DNA of 51,188 nucleotides from an uncultured Prevotellaceae bacterium. Lineage in GTDB: Bacteria; Bacteroidota; Bacteroidia; Bacteroidales; Bacteroidaceae. The stretch is from positions 1 to 51,188 of the forward strand of contig CADAKX010000016.1 of the NCBI GenBank assembly GCA_902788605.1, read 5' to 3'. Below are positions 33,641-43,864 of the stretch, one piece after another. The notes beneath the pieces were generated by a model that saw only the letters and a list, made by a program, of their open reading frames with translations, was not told where the DNA came from and made no database searches. A program made the translations under genes and the position numbers. Each line of letters starts with the position of its first letter. Positions within the stretch are counted from its first letter, which is position 1.

Positions 33641-35095
33641 ATGAAACTGGAAGAACTTCTCAAGAAGATTTCTGTAAAGACCATCGAAGGTCCTGCCGAT
33701 GTTGACATTGCTGGTGTGGATATTGATTCACGCAAGGTGGGACCAGAACATCTGTTTGTGGCTATTAAAGGCACACAGACGGATGGACATCAATATATTG
33801 CAAAAGCCATAGAACTGGGAGCTGTCGCCATTCTTTGTGAGGATATGCCTGCAGAGCGTCAGGCAGGTGTGACCTATGTTCAAGTGACCTCGACAGAGTC
33901 CGCCATCGGCCCAGTGGCGACCACCTTTTATGGAGACCCCACCTCGAAGCTCATCTTGGTAGGCGTGACGGGTACCAATGGTAAGACCACAATTGCCACC
34001 TTATTATATAATATGTTCCGTCGCTTGGGCTTCAAGTGTGGCCTTCTCTCCACGGTTTGTAATTATATTGAGGATGAGGCTGTGCCAGCCAGTCACACCA
34101 CACCAGACCCCATTGAGCTGAACCAGTTGCTCAGTCGAATGGTTGAAGCTGGCTGTCAGTATGCCTTTATGGAGTGCTCCAGTCATGCCATTGCCCAGCA
34201 GCGCATTGGCGGATTGAAGTTCGCTGGTGGCATCTTTACGAATCTGACCCGTGATCATCTGGATTACCACAAGACCGTGGAGAACTATCGTAATGCCAAG
34301 AAGGCATTCTTCGATATGCTACCCAAGGGTGCCTTTGCCGTTACCAATGCTGATGACAAGAACGGCATGTTTATGGTTCAGAATACCAAGGCAACCGTGA
34401 AAACCTATAGCATTCGTTCTATGGCTGACTTTAAGGCCCGCATTGTAGAATGTCATTTCGAAGGCATGTATTTGGAAGTTGACGGTCATGAGGTGGGCGT
34501 CCAGTTTATTGGTAAGTTTAATGTCAGCAACCTGTTGGCCGTCTATGGTGCAGCCGTGATGCTGGGTCAGAAGCCAGAGGATATTCTTTTGGTACTTAGC
34601 ACTTTGAAGAGCGTGGCAGGTCGTTTGGAACCCATCCATTCTCCTGAGGGCTATACGGCAGTGGTTGACTATGCTCACACGCCCGATGCTCTGGAGAATG
34701 TGCTGAATGCTATTCACGAAGTGCTCGATGGAAAGGATGGCCATATCATCACCGTTTGTGGTGCAGGTGGCAACCGCGACAAGGGCAAGCGTCCGCTGAT
34801 GGCCCAGGAGGCTGTGAAGCAGAGTGACCGTGTGATTATCACTAGCGATAACCCCCGTTTTGAGGAGCCTCAGGATATCATTAACGATATGCTGGCAGGT
34901 CTTGACCAAAAGCAGATGAAGAAGGTGGTGAGTATTGTTGACCGTAAGGAGGCAATCCGTACAGCCTGTATGATGGCTCAGAAGGGCGACGTGATTCTCA
35001 TTGCCGGTAAGGGCCATGAGGACTATCAGGAGATTAAGGGCGTAAAGCATCATTTCGATGACCGTGAGGTGGTGCGCGAGATCTTTGGTGTTTAA
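33641..35095 (+). CDS. murE: UDP-MurNAc-tripeptide synthetase (mDAP-adding)
   Basis: MurE adds the third residue to UDP-MurNAc-L-Ala-D-Glu. The 484-residue protein has the N-terminal substrate domain, the P-loop [10 protein letters not shown] (108-117), the HTTPDP and [12 protein letters not shown] blocks, and DNPR (403-406), the motif for meso-diaminopimelate over lysine. The ATG at 33641 gives the proper N-terminus MKLEELL, 17 bases after ftsI; the longer frame runs into ftsI. Confidence 0.96.
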   Translation: MKLEELLKKISVKTIEGPADVDIAGVDIDSRKVGPEHLFVAIKGTQTDGHQYIAKAIELGAVAILCEDMPAERQAGVTYVQVTSTESAIGPVATTFYGDPTSKLILVGVTGTNGKTTIATLLYNMFRRLGFKCGLLSTVCNYIEDEAVPASHTTPDPIELNQLLSRMVEAGCQYAFMECSSHAIAQQRIGGLKFAGGIFTNLTRDHLDYHKTVENYRNAKKAFFDMLPKGAFAVTNADDKNGMFMVQNTKATVKTYSIRSMADFKARIVECHFEGMYLEVDGHEVGVQFIGKFNVSNLLAVYGAAVMLGQKPEDILLVLSTLKSVAGRLEPIHSPEGYTAVVDYAHTPDALENVLNAIHEVLDGKDGHIITVCGAGGNRDKGKRPLMAQEAVKQSDRVIITSDNPRFEEPQDIINDMLAGLDQKQMKKVVSIVDRKEAIRTACMMAQKGDVILIAGKGHEDYQEIKGVKHHFDDREVVREIFGV

Positions 35096-35105
35096 TGACG
35101 AAGTT

Positions 35106-35153
35106 GTCATAACGACATAACGTCCATCATAATAACGTCATAACGAAATAACG
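35106..35153. repeat. ATAACG-unit repeat between murE and mraY
   Basis: Units such as CATAACG, AATAACG and TCATAACG fill most of the 63-base gap and end six bases before the mraY ATG. The core AATAACGTCATAACGAAA recurs in the bamA-skp junction (18321-18372, opposite strand) in the same orientation relative to transcription. Confidence 0.8.
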
Positions 35154-35158
35154 AAAAT

Positions 35159-36436
35159 ATGCTGTATTATCTGTTTCGATTCCTTGAACAATATAATATC
35201 CCGGGCTCGCACCTGTGGAGTTATATCTCTTTCCGTGCATTGCTGGCGTTGATTATCTCGTTGGTTATCTCGGCATGGTTTGGTGAGTTCTTTATCAAGT
35301 GGATGAAGCGTCGCAAGATTTTTGAGACGGAGCGAGACCCTGCCATTGATCCCTTTGGTGTTGAGAAGAAAGGCGTGCCCACCATGGGTGGTATCATCAT
35401 CATCGTCAGCATCCTGTTGCCGGTGTTGTTGCTTGGCCGTATTCGCAATACCTATCTTATCCTGATGGTCATCACCACGCTGTGGTTGGGCTTCCTGGGT
35501 TTCATGGACGACTACATCAAGATCTTCCGTCGTAATAAGGAGGGACTGAAGGGCAAATACAAGATTGTGGGTCAGGTTTCCATTGGCTTCATCGTTGGCA
35601 TTGTGCTCTATCTGAGTCCCGATGTGGTAATACGCGAGAATATCAGTGTGCCCCAGCAGGATGCTCATAAGACGGAAATCGTGAAACATGAGAGCGAAGC
35701 CCATAAATCACTCAAGACCACGATTCCATTTACCAAGCATCATAATCTGAGCTATTCGGAGTTGATGTCGTTTGTGGGTAAGCATAAGGTGGCTGCCGGT
35801 TGGATACTCTTTGTCATCATGACTATCTTTGTGGTGACGGCTGTGTCAAATGGCGCCAACCTCAATGACGGTATGGACGGTATGTGTGCTGGCAACTCGG
35901 CCATCATCGGTGTGGTTCTGGGCATCTTTGCCTATGTGTCGTCGCACATTGGCTATGCCTCCTATTTCGACATCATGTATATTCCCCACTCCGAGGAGTT
36001 GGTGGTCTTCCTGAGTGCTTTCGTGGGTGCTATGATTGGTTTCCTGTGGTATAATGCCTTCCCCGCCCAGATTTTCATGGGCGATACGGGTTCGTTGACC
36101 ATTGGTGGTGTCATTGGCGTCTGCGCCGTGATTATTCACAAGGAGTTGTTGCTCCCCATCCTGTGTGGCATCTTCTTTGTCGAGAGCCTGAGTGTCATCA
36201 TCCAGACACAGTGGTTTAAGTTCATGAAGCGCAAGGGACAGCGTGTGCGTGTGTTCCGTGCAACCCCCATACACGATAACTTTAGAAAACTAGACTCACA
36301 GCTCGACAAGACGTCGCGCTATATTCTGACGGGTTGGCCTCATCGTCCTTTCCACGAGTCGAAGATTACCATCCGATTCTGGATTGTGACCATTATTCTG
36401 GCAGCCCTAACCATCATTACGTTGAAAATCAGATAA
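35159..36436 (+). CDS. mraY: Phospho-N-acetylmuramoyl-pentapeptide transferase
   Basis: MraY makes lipid I at the inner membrane from UDP-MurNAc-pentapeptide and undecaprenyl phosphate. It is a 425-residue multi-pass protein with PTMGGIIIIVSILLPVL, the Asp-rich FLGFMDDYIKIFRRNKEGL, NGANLNDGMDGMCAG and GDTGSLTIGG blocks. A hydrophilic stretch at about 155-190 makes it longer than E. coli MraY, as is usual in Bacteroidetes. Confidence 0.96.
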   Translation: MLYYLFRFLEQYNIPGSHLWSYISFRALLALIISLVISAWFGEFFIKWMKRRKIFETERDPAIDPFGVEKKGVPTMGGIIIIVSILLPVLLLGRIRNTYLILMVITTLWLGFLGFMDDYIKIFRRNKEGLKGKYKIVGQVSIGFIVGIVLYLSPDVVIRENISVPQQDAHKTEIVKHESEAHKSLKTTIPFTKHHNLSYSELMSFVGKHKVAAGWILFVIMTIFVVTAVSNGANLNDGMDGMCAGNSAIIGVVLGIFAYVSSHIGYASYFDIMYIPHSEELVVFLSAFVGAMIGFLWYNAFPAQIFMGDTGSLTIGGVIGVCAVIIHKELLLPILCGIFFVESLSVIIQTQWFKFMKRKGQRVRVFRATPIHDNFRKLDSQLDKTSRYILTGWPHRPFHESKITIRFWIVTIILAALTIITLKIR

Positions 36437-36442
36437 GAAGAA

Positions 36443-37774
36443 ATGAAGAGAATTGTTATTTTAGGAGCAGGAGAGAGTGGTGCCGGAGCAGCTGTTCTGG
36501 CCAAGAAAGAAGGGTTTGACGTGTTTGTCTCAGACATGTCGAAGATTGCCCCACGCTACAAGCAGATGCTTGACGACCGTCAAATCCAGTGGGAAGAAGG
36601 TCAGCACACCGAGTCGCTGATACTGAATGCCGACGAGATTATCAAGTCGCCAGGTATCCCCGAGACGGCTCCTATGGTAGTAAAGGCCAAGGATAAGGGC
36701 ATCAATATCATCAGTGAGATTGAGTTTGCTGGTCGTTATACCAACTCAAAGATGATTTGTATCACAGGTTCAAACGGAAAGACCACCACAACCTCTTTGA
36801 TCTATCATATCTTCAAGAAGGCTGGCTATGATGTGGGTTTGGCAGGCAATATTGGTAACTCTCTGGCTTTGCAAGTGGCAGAGGAGCCCCATCAGTACTA
36901 CGTCATAGAGTTGTCATCATTCCAGCTCGATAATATGTATGACTTCCATGCCAACATCGCTATCCTGCTGAATATCACCCCCGACCATCTGGATCGCTAT
37001 GGTTTCGAGATGCAGAACTATGTGGATGCCAAGATGCGTATCATCCGCAACCAGACGCCCCAGGATGCCTTCATCTATTGGAACGACGACCCCATCATTC
37101 AGCGCGAGTTGAAGAAGTATGACATACAGGCCATCCAGTATCCGTTCTCAGAACTCCGTGAGAAGGGTTCTATCGGTTATATCTCTGAAGGTGAGTACAC
37201 CATCGAGGAGCCCGAGCCATTCAATATGGAGCAGGAGCAGCTCAGTCTGACAGGTCGCCACAATATCTATAACTCACTGGCCGCAGGTATCGCTGGTGAT
37301 ATCGCTGGTATCAAGAAAGACGTCATCCGCCAGAGTCTGAGCGACTTCCCTGGTGTGGAGCATCGTTTGGAGAAAGTGGCTACCGTTCGTGGCGTACAGT
37401 ACGTTAACGACTCAAAGGCCACTAATGTAGATGCTTGCTGGTATGCTCTTGATTCGATGAAGACCAAGGTGATTCTTATCGTTGGTGGTAAGGACAAGGG
37501 TAATGATTATGCTCCCATCAAACCACTGATTAAGGAGAAATGCTCGGCCATCGTCTATCTGGGAGCCGATAACCAGAAGTTGCACGACAACTTCGATGAA
37601 CTGGGTATTCCCGTTCGTGACACCCACTCCATGAAGGACTGTGTGGCAGCCTGCTATGAGTTGGCAAAGCCCGGCGAGACTGTGCTGTTGTCACCTTGCT
37701 GTGCTTCGTTCGACCTCTTCAAGAATATGGAGGACCGTGGTGAGCAGTTCAAAGAACTGGTGAGAAACCTCTAG
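36443..37774 (+). CDS. murD: UDP-MurNAc-L-alanine--D-glutamate ligase
   Basis: MurD adds D-glutamate to UDP-MurNAc-L-Ala; the D-Glu comes from MurI, encoded at 15.9 kb. The 443-residue protein has the N-terminal Rossmann loop ILGAGESGAGAAVLA, the P-loop CITGSNGKTTTTSL, ELSSFQLDNM, TPDHLDRYG, the DSKATNVDA motif and the late CCASFDLFKNMEDRGEQFKELV end. It starts six bases after mraY. Confidence 0.97.
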   Translation: MKRIVILGAGESGAGAAVLAKKEGFDVFVSDMSKIAPRYKQMLDDRQIQWEEGQHTESLILNADEIIKSPGIPETAPMVVKAKDKGINIISEIEFAGRYTNSKMICITGSNGKTTTTSLIYHIFKKAGYDVGLAGNIGNSLALQVAEEPHQYYVIELSSFQLDNMYDFHANIAILLNITPDHLDRYGFEMQNYVDAKMRIIRNQTPQDAFIYWNDDPIIQRELKKYDIQAIQYPFSELREKGSIGYISEGEYTIEEPEPFNMEQEQLSLTGRHNIYNSLAAGIAGDIAGIKKDVIRQSLSDFPGVEHRLEKVATVRGVQYVNDSKATNVDACWYALDSMKTKVILIVGGKDKGNDYAPIKPLIKEKCSAIVYLGADNQKLHDNFDELGIPVRDTHSMKDCVAACYELAKPGETVLLSPCCASFDLFKNMEDRGEQFKELVRNL

Positions 37775-37823
37775 AACTAGATATACGAGCAATACTGGTT
37801 CTACAAGAAAAATAGAATAAGGA

Positions 37824-39083
37824 ATGGAAAAGAAAATTGGCAATCTTTTCAAGGGCGACAAGGGCATATGGACGGTGTTCCTCTTCCTGTGTCTCATCAG
37901 CATCGTCGAGGTCTTTTCGGCTTCGAGTACGCTGACCTATAAGACACACAACTACCTGAGTCCGCTGATTTATCACCTCGGCATGATTCTGGTCGGTGTG
38001 GTTGTGGCAATTGTTACGCTCAACATCCCCTGTCGCTATTTCAAGTTGATAACGCCTCTGATGTTGCTCATCACCTACGCCACATTGTTGTGGGTACTCG
38101 TCTGGGGTGAGAGCATCAATGGTGCTAACCGTGTCATCCAATTGCCAGGTTTCACGTTCCAACCCTCAGAGATTGCTAAAGGCACGATGGTGCTGACTGC
38201 AGCTCAGATACTCAGTGCCATGCAGCGCGATGACGACAGTGGTGCCGACCCTGTGGCCATGAAATATGTGCTGTTCCTGGTTGTGCCAGCCACGTTGCTC
38301 ATTGGTCTTGAGAACCTGTCTACGGCTGTGCTCCTGTTTGGCGTTATCTTCACGATGATGTTCCTGGCTCGTGTGCCTCTTAAGCAGATGGGTAAGCTCA
38401 CGGGCGTCCTGGTCTTGTTGGCAGGTATGTTCCTGGGTCTTGTTTTCTGGATGGCAAAACTCGACAAGGAAGGTCAGGAGTTGGAGTTGGCAGAGCAAAA
38501 TGGACAGACCGAACAGGTGGTGAAGGTTGATAAGAAAGATAAGTCGGCCTGGGACAAATTGACCCACCGTTTCTGGACTTGGAAGAACCGTATTGCTGGC
38601 AAGGAAGACAAGAATGTGCCGGCCGAGGAGTATAAGGTGACCGATAAGAACTTCCAGGTGACTCATGCAAATCTGGCCATTGCCACCAGTGGAATCATCG
38701 GCAAGGGACCAGGCAACTCTGTCGAGCGTGACTATCTGCCACAGGCCTTCTCCGACTTTATCTATGCCATCATTATCGAGGAGATGGGACTTTTTGGTGC
38801 TGTGGCTGTGGTCTTCCTTTATGTCATCTTGCTATTCCGTACGGCCCGTATTGCCGGCAGGTGTGAAAACAATTTCCCAGCCTTCTTGGCTATGGGTCTC
38901 ACGCTATTGCTGGTATATCAAGCTATTATTAATATGTGTGTGGCTGTCGATTTCGGCATTGTCACGGGCCAGCCCTTGCCTCTGGTTTCAAAGGGTGGTA
39001 CCTCTACCATTGTTAACTGTGCCTATATCGGTGTGATACTGAGTGTCAGCCGTAGTGCAAAACGCAAAGAGAAAACAGAATAA
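37824..39083 (+). CDS. ftsW: Septal peptidoglycan polymerase FtsW
   Basis: A SEDS-family glycosyltransferase that polymerises lipid II with FtsI. It is a 419-residue multi-pass protein with VEVFSASSTLTYK, GANRVIQLPGFTFQPSEIAKGTMVL (with the FQPSE motif), and late QPLPLVSKGGTSTIVNC typical of FtsW/RodA. Residues about 212-278 form a long charged loop (KLDKEGQELELAEQ and onward), larger than in most FtsW and on the side where the FtsI/FtsL partners lie. The gap after murD is 49 bases. Confidence 0.95.
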   Translation: MEKKIGNLFKGDKGIWTVFLFLCLISIVEVFSASSTLTYKTHNYLSPLIYHLGMILVGVVVAIVTLNIPCRYFKLITPLMLLITYATLLWVLVWGESINGANRVIQLPGFTFQPSEIAKGTMVLTAAQILSAMQRDDDSGADPVAMKYVLFLVVPATLLIGLENLSTAVLLFGVIFTMMFLARVPLKQMGKLTGVLVLLAGMFLGLVFWMAKLDKEGQELELAEQNGQTEQVVKVDKKDKSAWDKLTHRFWTWKNRIAGKEDKNVPAEEYKVTDKNFQVTHANLAIATSGIIGKGPGNSVERDYLPQAFSDFIYAIIIEEMGLFGAVAVVFLYVILLFRTARIAGRCENNFPAFLAMGLTLLLVYQAIINMCVAVDFGIVTGQPLPLVSKGGTSTIVNCAYIGVILSVSRSAKRKEKTE

Positions 39084-39098
39084 AAACACTATGAAAGC

Positions 39099-40211
39099 AT
39101 GAAAGAGTTGAGAGTTATAATCAGTGGAGGCGGAACCGGAGGCCATATCTTCCCCGCCGTATCGATAGCAAACGCCATTCGTGAGTTGCGTCCCGATGCC
39201 AAGATATTGTTTGTTGGTGCTTTGGGTCGTATGGAGATGCAGCGTGTGCCACAGGCCGGTTACGAGATCAAGGGTTTGCCCATCCGTGGCTTCTTCCGTC
39301 CGTTATGGAAGCCTGCTAATATTGGTGTGGCTCTCGATTATCTGAAGAGCAAACGCATGGCCAAGCAGATTCTGCGAGAGTTCCAGCCCCAAGTGGCTGT
39401 GGGCGTTGGTGGTTATGCCAGTAGTGCCGCTTTGGGCGCTGCCAATAGCCTGGGTATCCCCACGCTCCTTCAGGAGCAGAACAGTTATGCCGGTTTGGCC
39501 AATAAGAATCTGGCTGCCAAGGCTAGTAAGATATGTGTGGCCTACGAGGGGATGGAGCGTTTCTTCCCAGCCGATAAGATTATGTTGACAGGCAACCCCG
39601 TTCGTCAGCAGTTACTTGATACCAAGGTTACGCGTGAGGAGGCCCTGAAGACCTTCAACCTCGATCCCGACAAGAAGACCGTCCTTTTGGTAGGCGGAAG
39701 TCTGGGTGCGCGTACCATCAACGAGAGCGTGTTGAACCATCTGGACGAGATTCGCGAGTCTGGTCTGCAGTTCATCTGGCAGACAGGCAAATACTATAGC
39801 GCCCAGATTGCCGAGACCTTGAAGCAGAAGGGACAGCCCGACAACCTGCGTGTGTTGGACTTTATCAGCGATATGGCTGCTGCCTATCGTGCCGCCGACC
39901 TCGTCATCAGTCGTGCAGGAGCCAGCAGTATCTCTGAGTTCTGCCTGATAGGCAAGGCCGTTATCCTCGTTCCCAGTCCCAATGTGGCCGAGGATCATCA
40001 AACCAAGAACGCCTTAGCGCTGGTTCATAAGGATGCCGCCCTCTATGTAAAGGATTCCGAGGCCAAAGACCAGCTCATCCCTCTGGCCATCAAGACTGTG
40101 GTCGATGATGCCCGTTTGAAGACCCTCAGCGATAATGTGTTGAAGTTGGCCTTGCCCGACTCCGCCAAGATTATCGCCCAGGAGGTGTTGAAATTAGCAA
40201 ATGCAGAATAA
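39099..40211 (+). CDS. murG: Lipid II synthase MurG
   Basis: MurG transfers GlcNAc from UDP-GlcNAc to lipid I at the inner face of the membrane. The 370-residue GT28 protein has ISGGGTGGHIFPAVSIANA, VGVGGYASSAALGAA, QEQNSYAGLANK, VGGSLGART and SRAGASSISEFCLIGKAVILVPSP, all standard MurG blocks. The gap after ftsW is 15 bases. Confidence 0.97.
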   Translation: MKELRVIISGGGTGGHIFPAVSIANAIRELRPDAKILFVGALGRMEMQRVPQAGYEIKGLPIRGFFRPLWKPANIGVALDYLKSKRMAKQILREFQPQVAVGVGGYASSAALGAANSLGIPTLLQEQNSYAGLANKNLAAKASKICVAYEGMERFFPADKIMLTGNPVRQQLLDTKVTREEALKTFNLDPDKKTVLLVGGSLGARTINESVLNHLDEIRESGLQFIWQTGKYYSAQIAETLKQKGQPDNLRVLDFISDMAAAYRAADLVISRAGASSISEFCLIGKAVILVPSPNVAEDHQTKNALALVHKDAALYVKDSEAKDQLIPLAIKTVVDDARLKTLSDNVLKLALPDSAKIIAQEVLKLANAE

Positions 40212-40221
40212 CAATCATACA

Positions 40222-41604
40222 ATGGAAGCAAAAGATATAAAAGCCGTATATTTCGTTGGTGCCGGTGGTATCGGCATGAGCGCCTTGGTGCGCTATTTCA
40301 TTCACAGTGGCCTGGTGGTGGGTGGTTACGACAAGACCCCCTCAGAGTTGACGCACCGTCTGGAGGAAGAGGGCGCACAGATTCACTACGAGGAAAACGT
40401 AGATGCTATCCCTCAAGCATGCCTGGACCCCAAGCATTGTCTGGTGGTCTATACCCCTGCCATCCCTGCCGAGCACAAGGAACTGCAGTATTTCCGTCAG
40501 AACGGCTTTGAGATTCAGAAGCGCGCTCAGGTGCTGGGCACCCTGACCCGCCAGATGAAGGGCCTTTGTGTAGCTGGTACCCACGGCAAGACTACCACAT
40601 CGAGCATGTGTGCCCATATCATGCACCAGAGTCATCTGGACTGCAACGCCTTCCTTGGTGGTATCACCAAGAACTATGGCACCAATTATATCGTCAGCAA
40701 TTCCGACTATGTAGTGATCGAGGCCGACGAGTTCGACCGTTCGTTCCATTGGCTCTCGCCTTGGATGAGCGTCATCACCTCTACCGACCCCGACCATCTG
40801 GATATCTATGGTACTAAGGAGGCCTATCTCGAGAGCTTCCGCCATTATACCGAACTCATTCAGCCAGGTGGCGCACTGATTATCCATCGCGACCTCGAGA
40901 TGAAGGACCACCTGCAGGACGGCGTGCGTCGTTATGACTATGCTCTCAGCGAAGGTGACTTCCACGCTGAGAATATCAAGATTGAGAATGGTGAGATAAC
41001 CTTCGACTTCATCTCACCCATAGAGAATGTGCTCCAGGTGCAACTCGGCCAGCCCATTCCCATCAATATCGAAAACGGTATCGCCGCAATGGCAATGGCC
41101 CAGTTGAATGGCTGTACTGCAGATGAACTGCGCAACGGCATGAATACATATGGAGGTGTGGATCGTCGTTTCGACTTCGCCATAAAGACCCCCGAGTTGG
41201 TGTTCCTCAGCGACTATGCCCACCATCCCAAGGAGATTTATCAGAGTGCGCGCAGCATTCGCGAACTCTATAAGAACCGTCATATCACGGCTATCTTCCA
41301 GCCCCACCTCTATACACGTACACGCGACTTCTATCAGGACTTCGCCGATGCGCTGAGCCAGTTGGACGAAGTGATACTGACAGAGATATATCCCGCTCGT
41401 GAACAGCCTATCGAGGGCGTCACGTCAGAACTGATTTACGACCGTCTGGCTCCAGGCGTCGAGAAGCAGCTTGTCAAGAAGGACGAGGTGCTGTCGCTGG
41501 TAAAGAGCCGTTCGTTCGATGTGCTCATTGTGCTTGGCGCTGGCGACCTGGACAACCAGGTGCCCCAGATGACCGAGATTCTTCGTAGTAAGATGAAAAA
41601 ATAG
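40222..41604 (+). CDS. murC: UDP-N-acetylmuramate--L-alanine ligase
   Basis: MurC adds the first residue of the stem peptide. The 460-residue protein starts MEAKDIKAVYFVGAGGIGMSAL and has the P-loop VAGTHGKTTTSSM, the EADEFDRSFHWL and TDPDHLDIYG blocks, and the C-terminal DYAHHPKEI and QPHLYTRTRDF motifs. An in-frame ATG at 40201 would overlap murG by 11 bases; 40222 matches the family start better but is not proven. Confidence 0.96.
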   Translation: MEAKDIKAVYFVGAGGIGMSALVRYFIHSGLVVGGYDKTPSELTHRLEEEGAQIHYEENVDAIPQACLDPKHCLVVYTPAIPAEHKELQYFRQNGFEIQKRAQVLGTLTRQMKGLCVAGTHGKTTTSSMCAHIMHQSHLDCNAFLGGITKNYGTNYIVSNSDYVVIEADEFDRSFHWLSPWMSVITSTDPDHLDIYGTKEAYLESFRHYTELIQPGGALIIHRDLEMKDHLQDGVRRYDYALSEGDFHAENIKIENGEITFDFISPIENVLQVQLGQPIPINIENGIAAMAMAQLNGCTADELRNGMNTYGGVDRRFDFAIKTPELVFLSDYAHHPKEIYQSARSIRELYKNRHITAIFQPHLYTRTRDFYQDFADALSQLDEVILTEIYPAREQPIEGVTSELIYDRLAPGVEKQLVKKDEVLSLVKSRSFDVLIVLGAGDLDNQVPQMTEILRSKMKK

Positions 41605-41619
41605 TAAGAGAAAGAAAGG

Positions 41620-42360
41620 ATGATCTGGAAAAAAATAGCATTGGTGTTCTTCGCTCTCGTTGTGGCCGTCTATATGGTGCTGGCCATGACCGCCTTCAAT
41701 GCGCCCGACGAGGAAGTCATCTGTAAGGGTGTCTCTATCACCATGCAGAATGGCCATGAAAAGGGATTCCTGACCGAGGCCGATGTGAAGAAGATGCTCA
41801 CTCTGGACCATATCAATCCCGAGGGCCAGTCTATGCCAAGTGTCAATGTGCGTGTCATTGAGGAAAACCTTCGTGGCAAGGAACTCATTGACAGCGTGGA
41901 GTGCTACAAGGGTCAGGACGGCTATGTGTGCATCGACATTTTCCAGCGCATACCTGTGGTCAGGGTGATGAGTCAGACAGGCGAGAACTACTATGTCGAC
42001 AACCACGGCCAGGCGATGCCAGGCACCGATTATCCTTGCAATCTCATTGTGGCCACTGGCCATATCACCAAGGCCTATGCCGCCAAGTGGCTCGTGCCGA
42101 TGATTAATCTGATTCTTCAGGACCCATTTTGGGAAAATCAGACCGAGCAGCTGAACATCCTTGCTGACGGCTCTGTGGAGCTGGTGCCCCGTGTGGGTGA
42201 GCATATCGCCTATCTGGGTCAGCCTGTGGATATAGACAAAAAGTTAGACCGCCTGCGCAAGTTCTATCGCTATGGACTCAGTCAGGCAGGCTGGAACAAA
42301 TACTCGCGCGTCAGCGTGGAGTTCGACAATCAAATAGTGTGCATAAGAAAACAGAAATAA
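41620..42360 (+). CDS. ftsQ: Cell division protein FtsQ
   Basis: A bitopic divisome protein linking early and late components. The 246-residue protein has a short cytoplasmic start, one membrane helix (about 5-25, IALVFFALVVAVYMVLAM), a POTRA-like region (about 30-105, with ADVKKMLTLDHINPEGQSMPS) and a beta domain (YVDNHGQAMPGTDYP). Sequence similarity in this family is low, so position between murC and ftsA is a large part of the evidence. Confidence 0.9.
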   Translation: MIWKKIALVFFALVVAVYMVLAMTAFNAPDEEVICKGVSITMQNGHEKGFLTEADVKKMLTLDHINPEGQSMPSVNVRVIEENLRGKELIDSVECYKGQDGYVCIDIFQRIPVVRVMSQTGENYYVDNHGQAMPGTDYPCNLIVATGHITKAYAAKWLVPMINLILQDPFWENQTEQLNILADGSVELVPRVGEHIAYLGQPVDIDKKLDRLRKFYRYGLSQAGWNKYSRVSVEFDNQIVCIRKQK

Positions 42361-42371
42361 GATAATAGAGT

Positions 42372-43811
42372 ATGGCAGAATTTAAGGATTTTATTGTGGC
42401 AATCGAGCTCGGTTCATCCAAGGTGACGGGCATTGCCGGACAGAAGAGACCTGATGGCAGCATCTCTGTGTTGTCATTGGTTCGCGAAGACTCGTCTTCG
42501 TTCATCCGCAAGGGTGTTGTTTACAACATTGACAAGACGGCTCAGTGCCTCACGTCGATTATCAAGAAGATGGAGACACAGTTGCATACGCGCATCACGC
42601 AGGTCTTTGTTGGCGTGGGTGGCCAGTCTATCCGCAGCGTCAAGAATACCATTGTCAAGGACCTGCCTGCCGATACCATTATCACCCAGGAGATGGTGGT
42701 CGAGCTGATGGATGGCAACTGGGGTTTGGACTATCCCGACCAGAAGATTCTCGACGTGGCCGAGCAGGAGTATCGTGTGGACACCAATCTGCAGATGGAT
42801 CCTGTGGGCATCCGTGCCAATCGCCTGGAGGGTAATTTCCTGAATATCCTGGAGCGTAAGGCCTTCTTCCAGAACCTGAACAAATGCTTCGAGACAGCCA
42901 ATATCAAGGTGGCCGACATGTATCTGGCTCCTTTGGCATTGGCCAATGCCGTACTGACCGAGGTCGAGAAGCGTTCTGGTTGCGCGCTGGTCGATATCGG
43001 TGCCGACACCACCACGGTTTCTGTCTTCTGGAAAAACGTGTTGCGCCATCTGGCTGTCATTCCTCTGGGTTCTAACAATGTGACCAAGGATATCGCCTCG
43101 CTCCAGATGGAGGACAGCGATGCCGAGAAGATGAAGCTGAAGTATGCTTCAGCCTATACCGACAACAACGATATAGACCCCGACCTGAAATACTCTATTG
43201 ATGCAGAGCGCCAGGTGGAGAGCCGTCGCTTCATTGAGATTGTGGAGGCTCGTGTCGAGGAGATTATCGAGAATGTCCGCTATCAGATTCCTGCTGAGTA
43301 CTATGACAAGCTGCTGGGTGGCATCATCCTGACTGGTGGCGGTTCTAATATGACGAACATCGAGCACGCTTTTGCCAAGTACACCCATATCGACAAGGTG
43401 CGTGTGGCAAAGTTTGTGACCACTACCATTAATTCCAGCATCGAGCAGATTAATGCTAAGAACGGCATGTACAACACCGTCTTGGGTCTTCTGATTAAGG
43501 GCGATATCAACTGCGCTGGCAATTTCATCGATCCCAATCGCAACCTGTTTGCCGACCAGGAGCAGCAAGACCAGCCCATTCTTGAGCGTCGTCCCCGTCA
43601 GATTGGTGACCTCGAGACAGGCACCATCCGCACGGCTCGTGAAGAGGAACTCGCAGCCGAGGAGGCTCGTCGCAAGAAGGAGGAGGAAGACCGCATTCGC
43701 CGCGAGGAGGAAGAGCGCCAGGCCGAAGAGGAGCGTAAGCGCAAGAAGGAGAATAGTCTTTGGAACAAGACAAAGAAATGGCTCGAAGGGCTCGCTTCTC
43801 CTGAAGAGTAA
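42372..43811 (+). CDS. ftsA: Cell division protein FtsA
   Basis: An actin-like protein that tethers FtsZ to the membrane. The 479-residue protein starts with the phosphate-1 motif FIVAIELGSSKVTGIAG, has the 1C domain, phosphate-2 CALVDIGADTTTVSVFW, and adenosine motif GGIILTGGGSNMTNIE. The C-terminus has a highly charged Glu/Arg/Lys stretch (about 418-462) ending in WNKTKKWLEGLASPEE, a plausible amphipathic membrane-targeting helix after a helical linker. Confidence 0.96.
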   Translation: MAEFKDFIVAIELGSSKVTGIAGQKRPDGSISVLSLVREDSSSFIRKGVVYNIDKTAQCLTSIIKKMETQLHTRITQVFVGVGGQSIRSVKNTIVKDLPADTIITQEMVVELMDGNWGLDYPDQKILDVAEQEYRVDTNLQMDPVGIRANRLEGNFLNILERKAFFQNLNKCFETANIKVADMYLAPLALANAVLTEVEKRSGCALVDIGADTTTVSVFWKNVLRHLAVIPLGSNNVTKDIASLQMEDSDAEKMKLKYASAYTDNNDIDPDLKYSIDAERQVESRRFIEIVEARVEEIIENVRYQIPAEYYDKLLGGIILTGGGSNMTNIEHAFAKYTHIDKVRVAKFVTTTINSSIEQINAKNGMYNTVLGLLIKGDINCAGNFIDPNRNLFADQEQQDQPILERRPRQIGDLETGTIRTAREEELAAEEARRKKEEEDRIRREEEERQAEEERKRKKENSLWNKTKKWLEGLASPEE

Positions 43812-43822
43812 TCCTTCTTTCT

Positions 43823-43857
43823 TCATTTTCAATTCTCATTACTCATTTCTTAATTTA
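43823..43857. repeat. Degenerate 7-base units between ftsA and ftsZ
   Basis: Units like TCATTTT, CAATTCT, CATTACT and CATTTCT follow each other with period 7 through most of the 53-base gap. The similarity between units is low, so chance is possible. Confidence 0.45.
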
Positions 43858-43864
43858 AATAGAT

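Noticed and set aside
40201-40221. MurC start at 40201
   Set aside because: It would overlap murG by 11 bases and add residues not typical of the family; kept only as an alternative.
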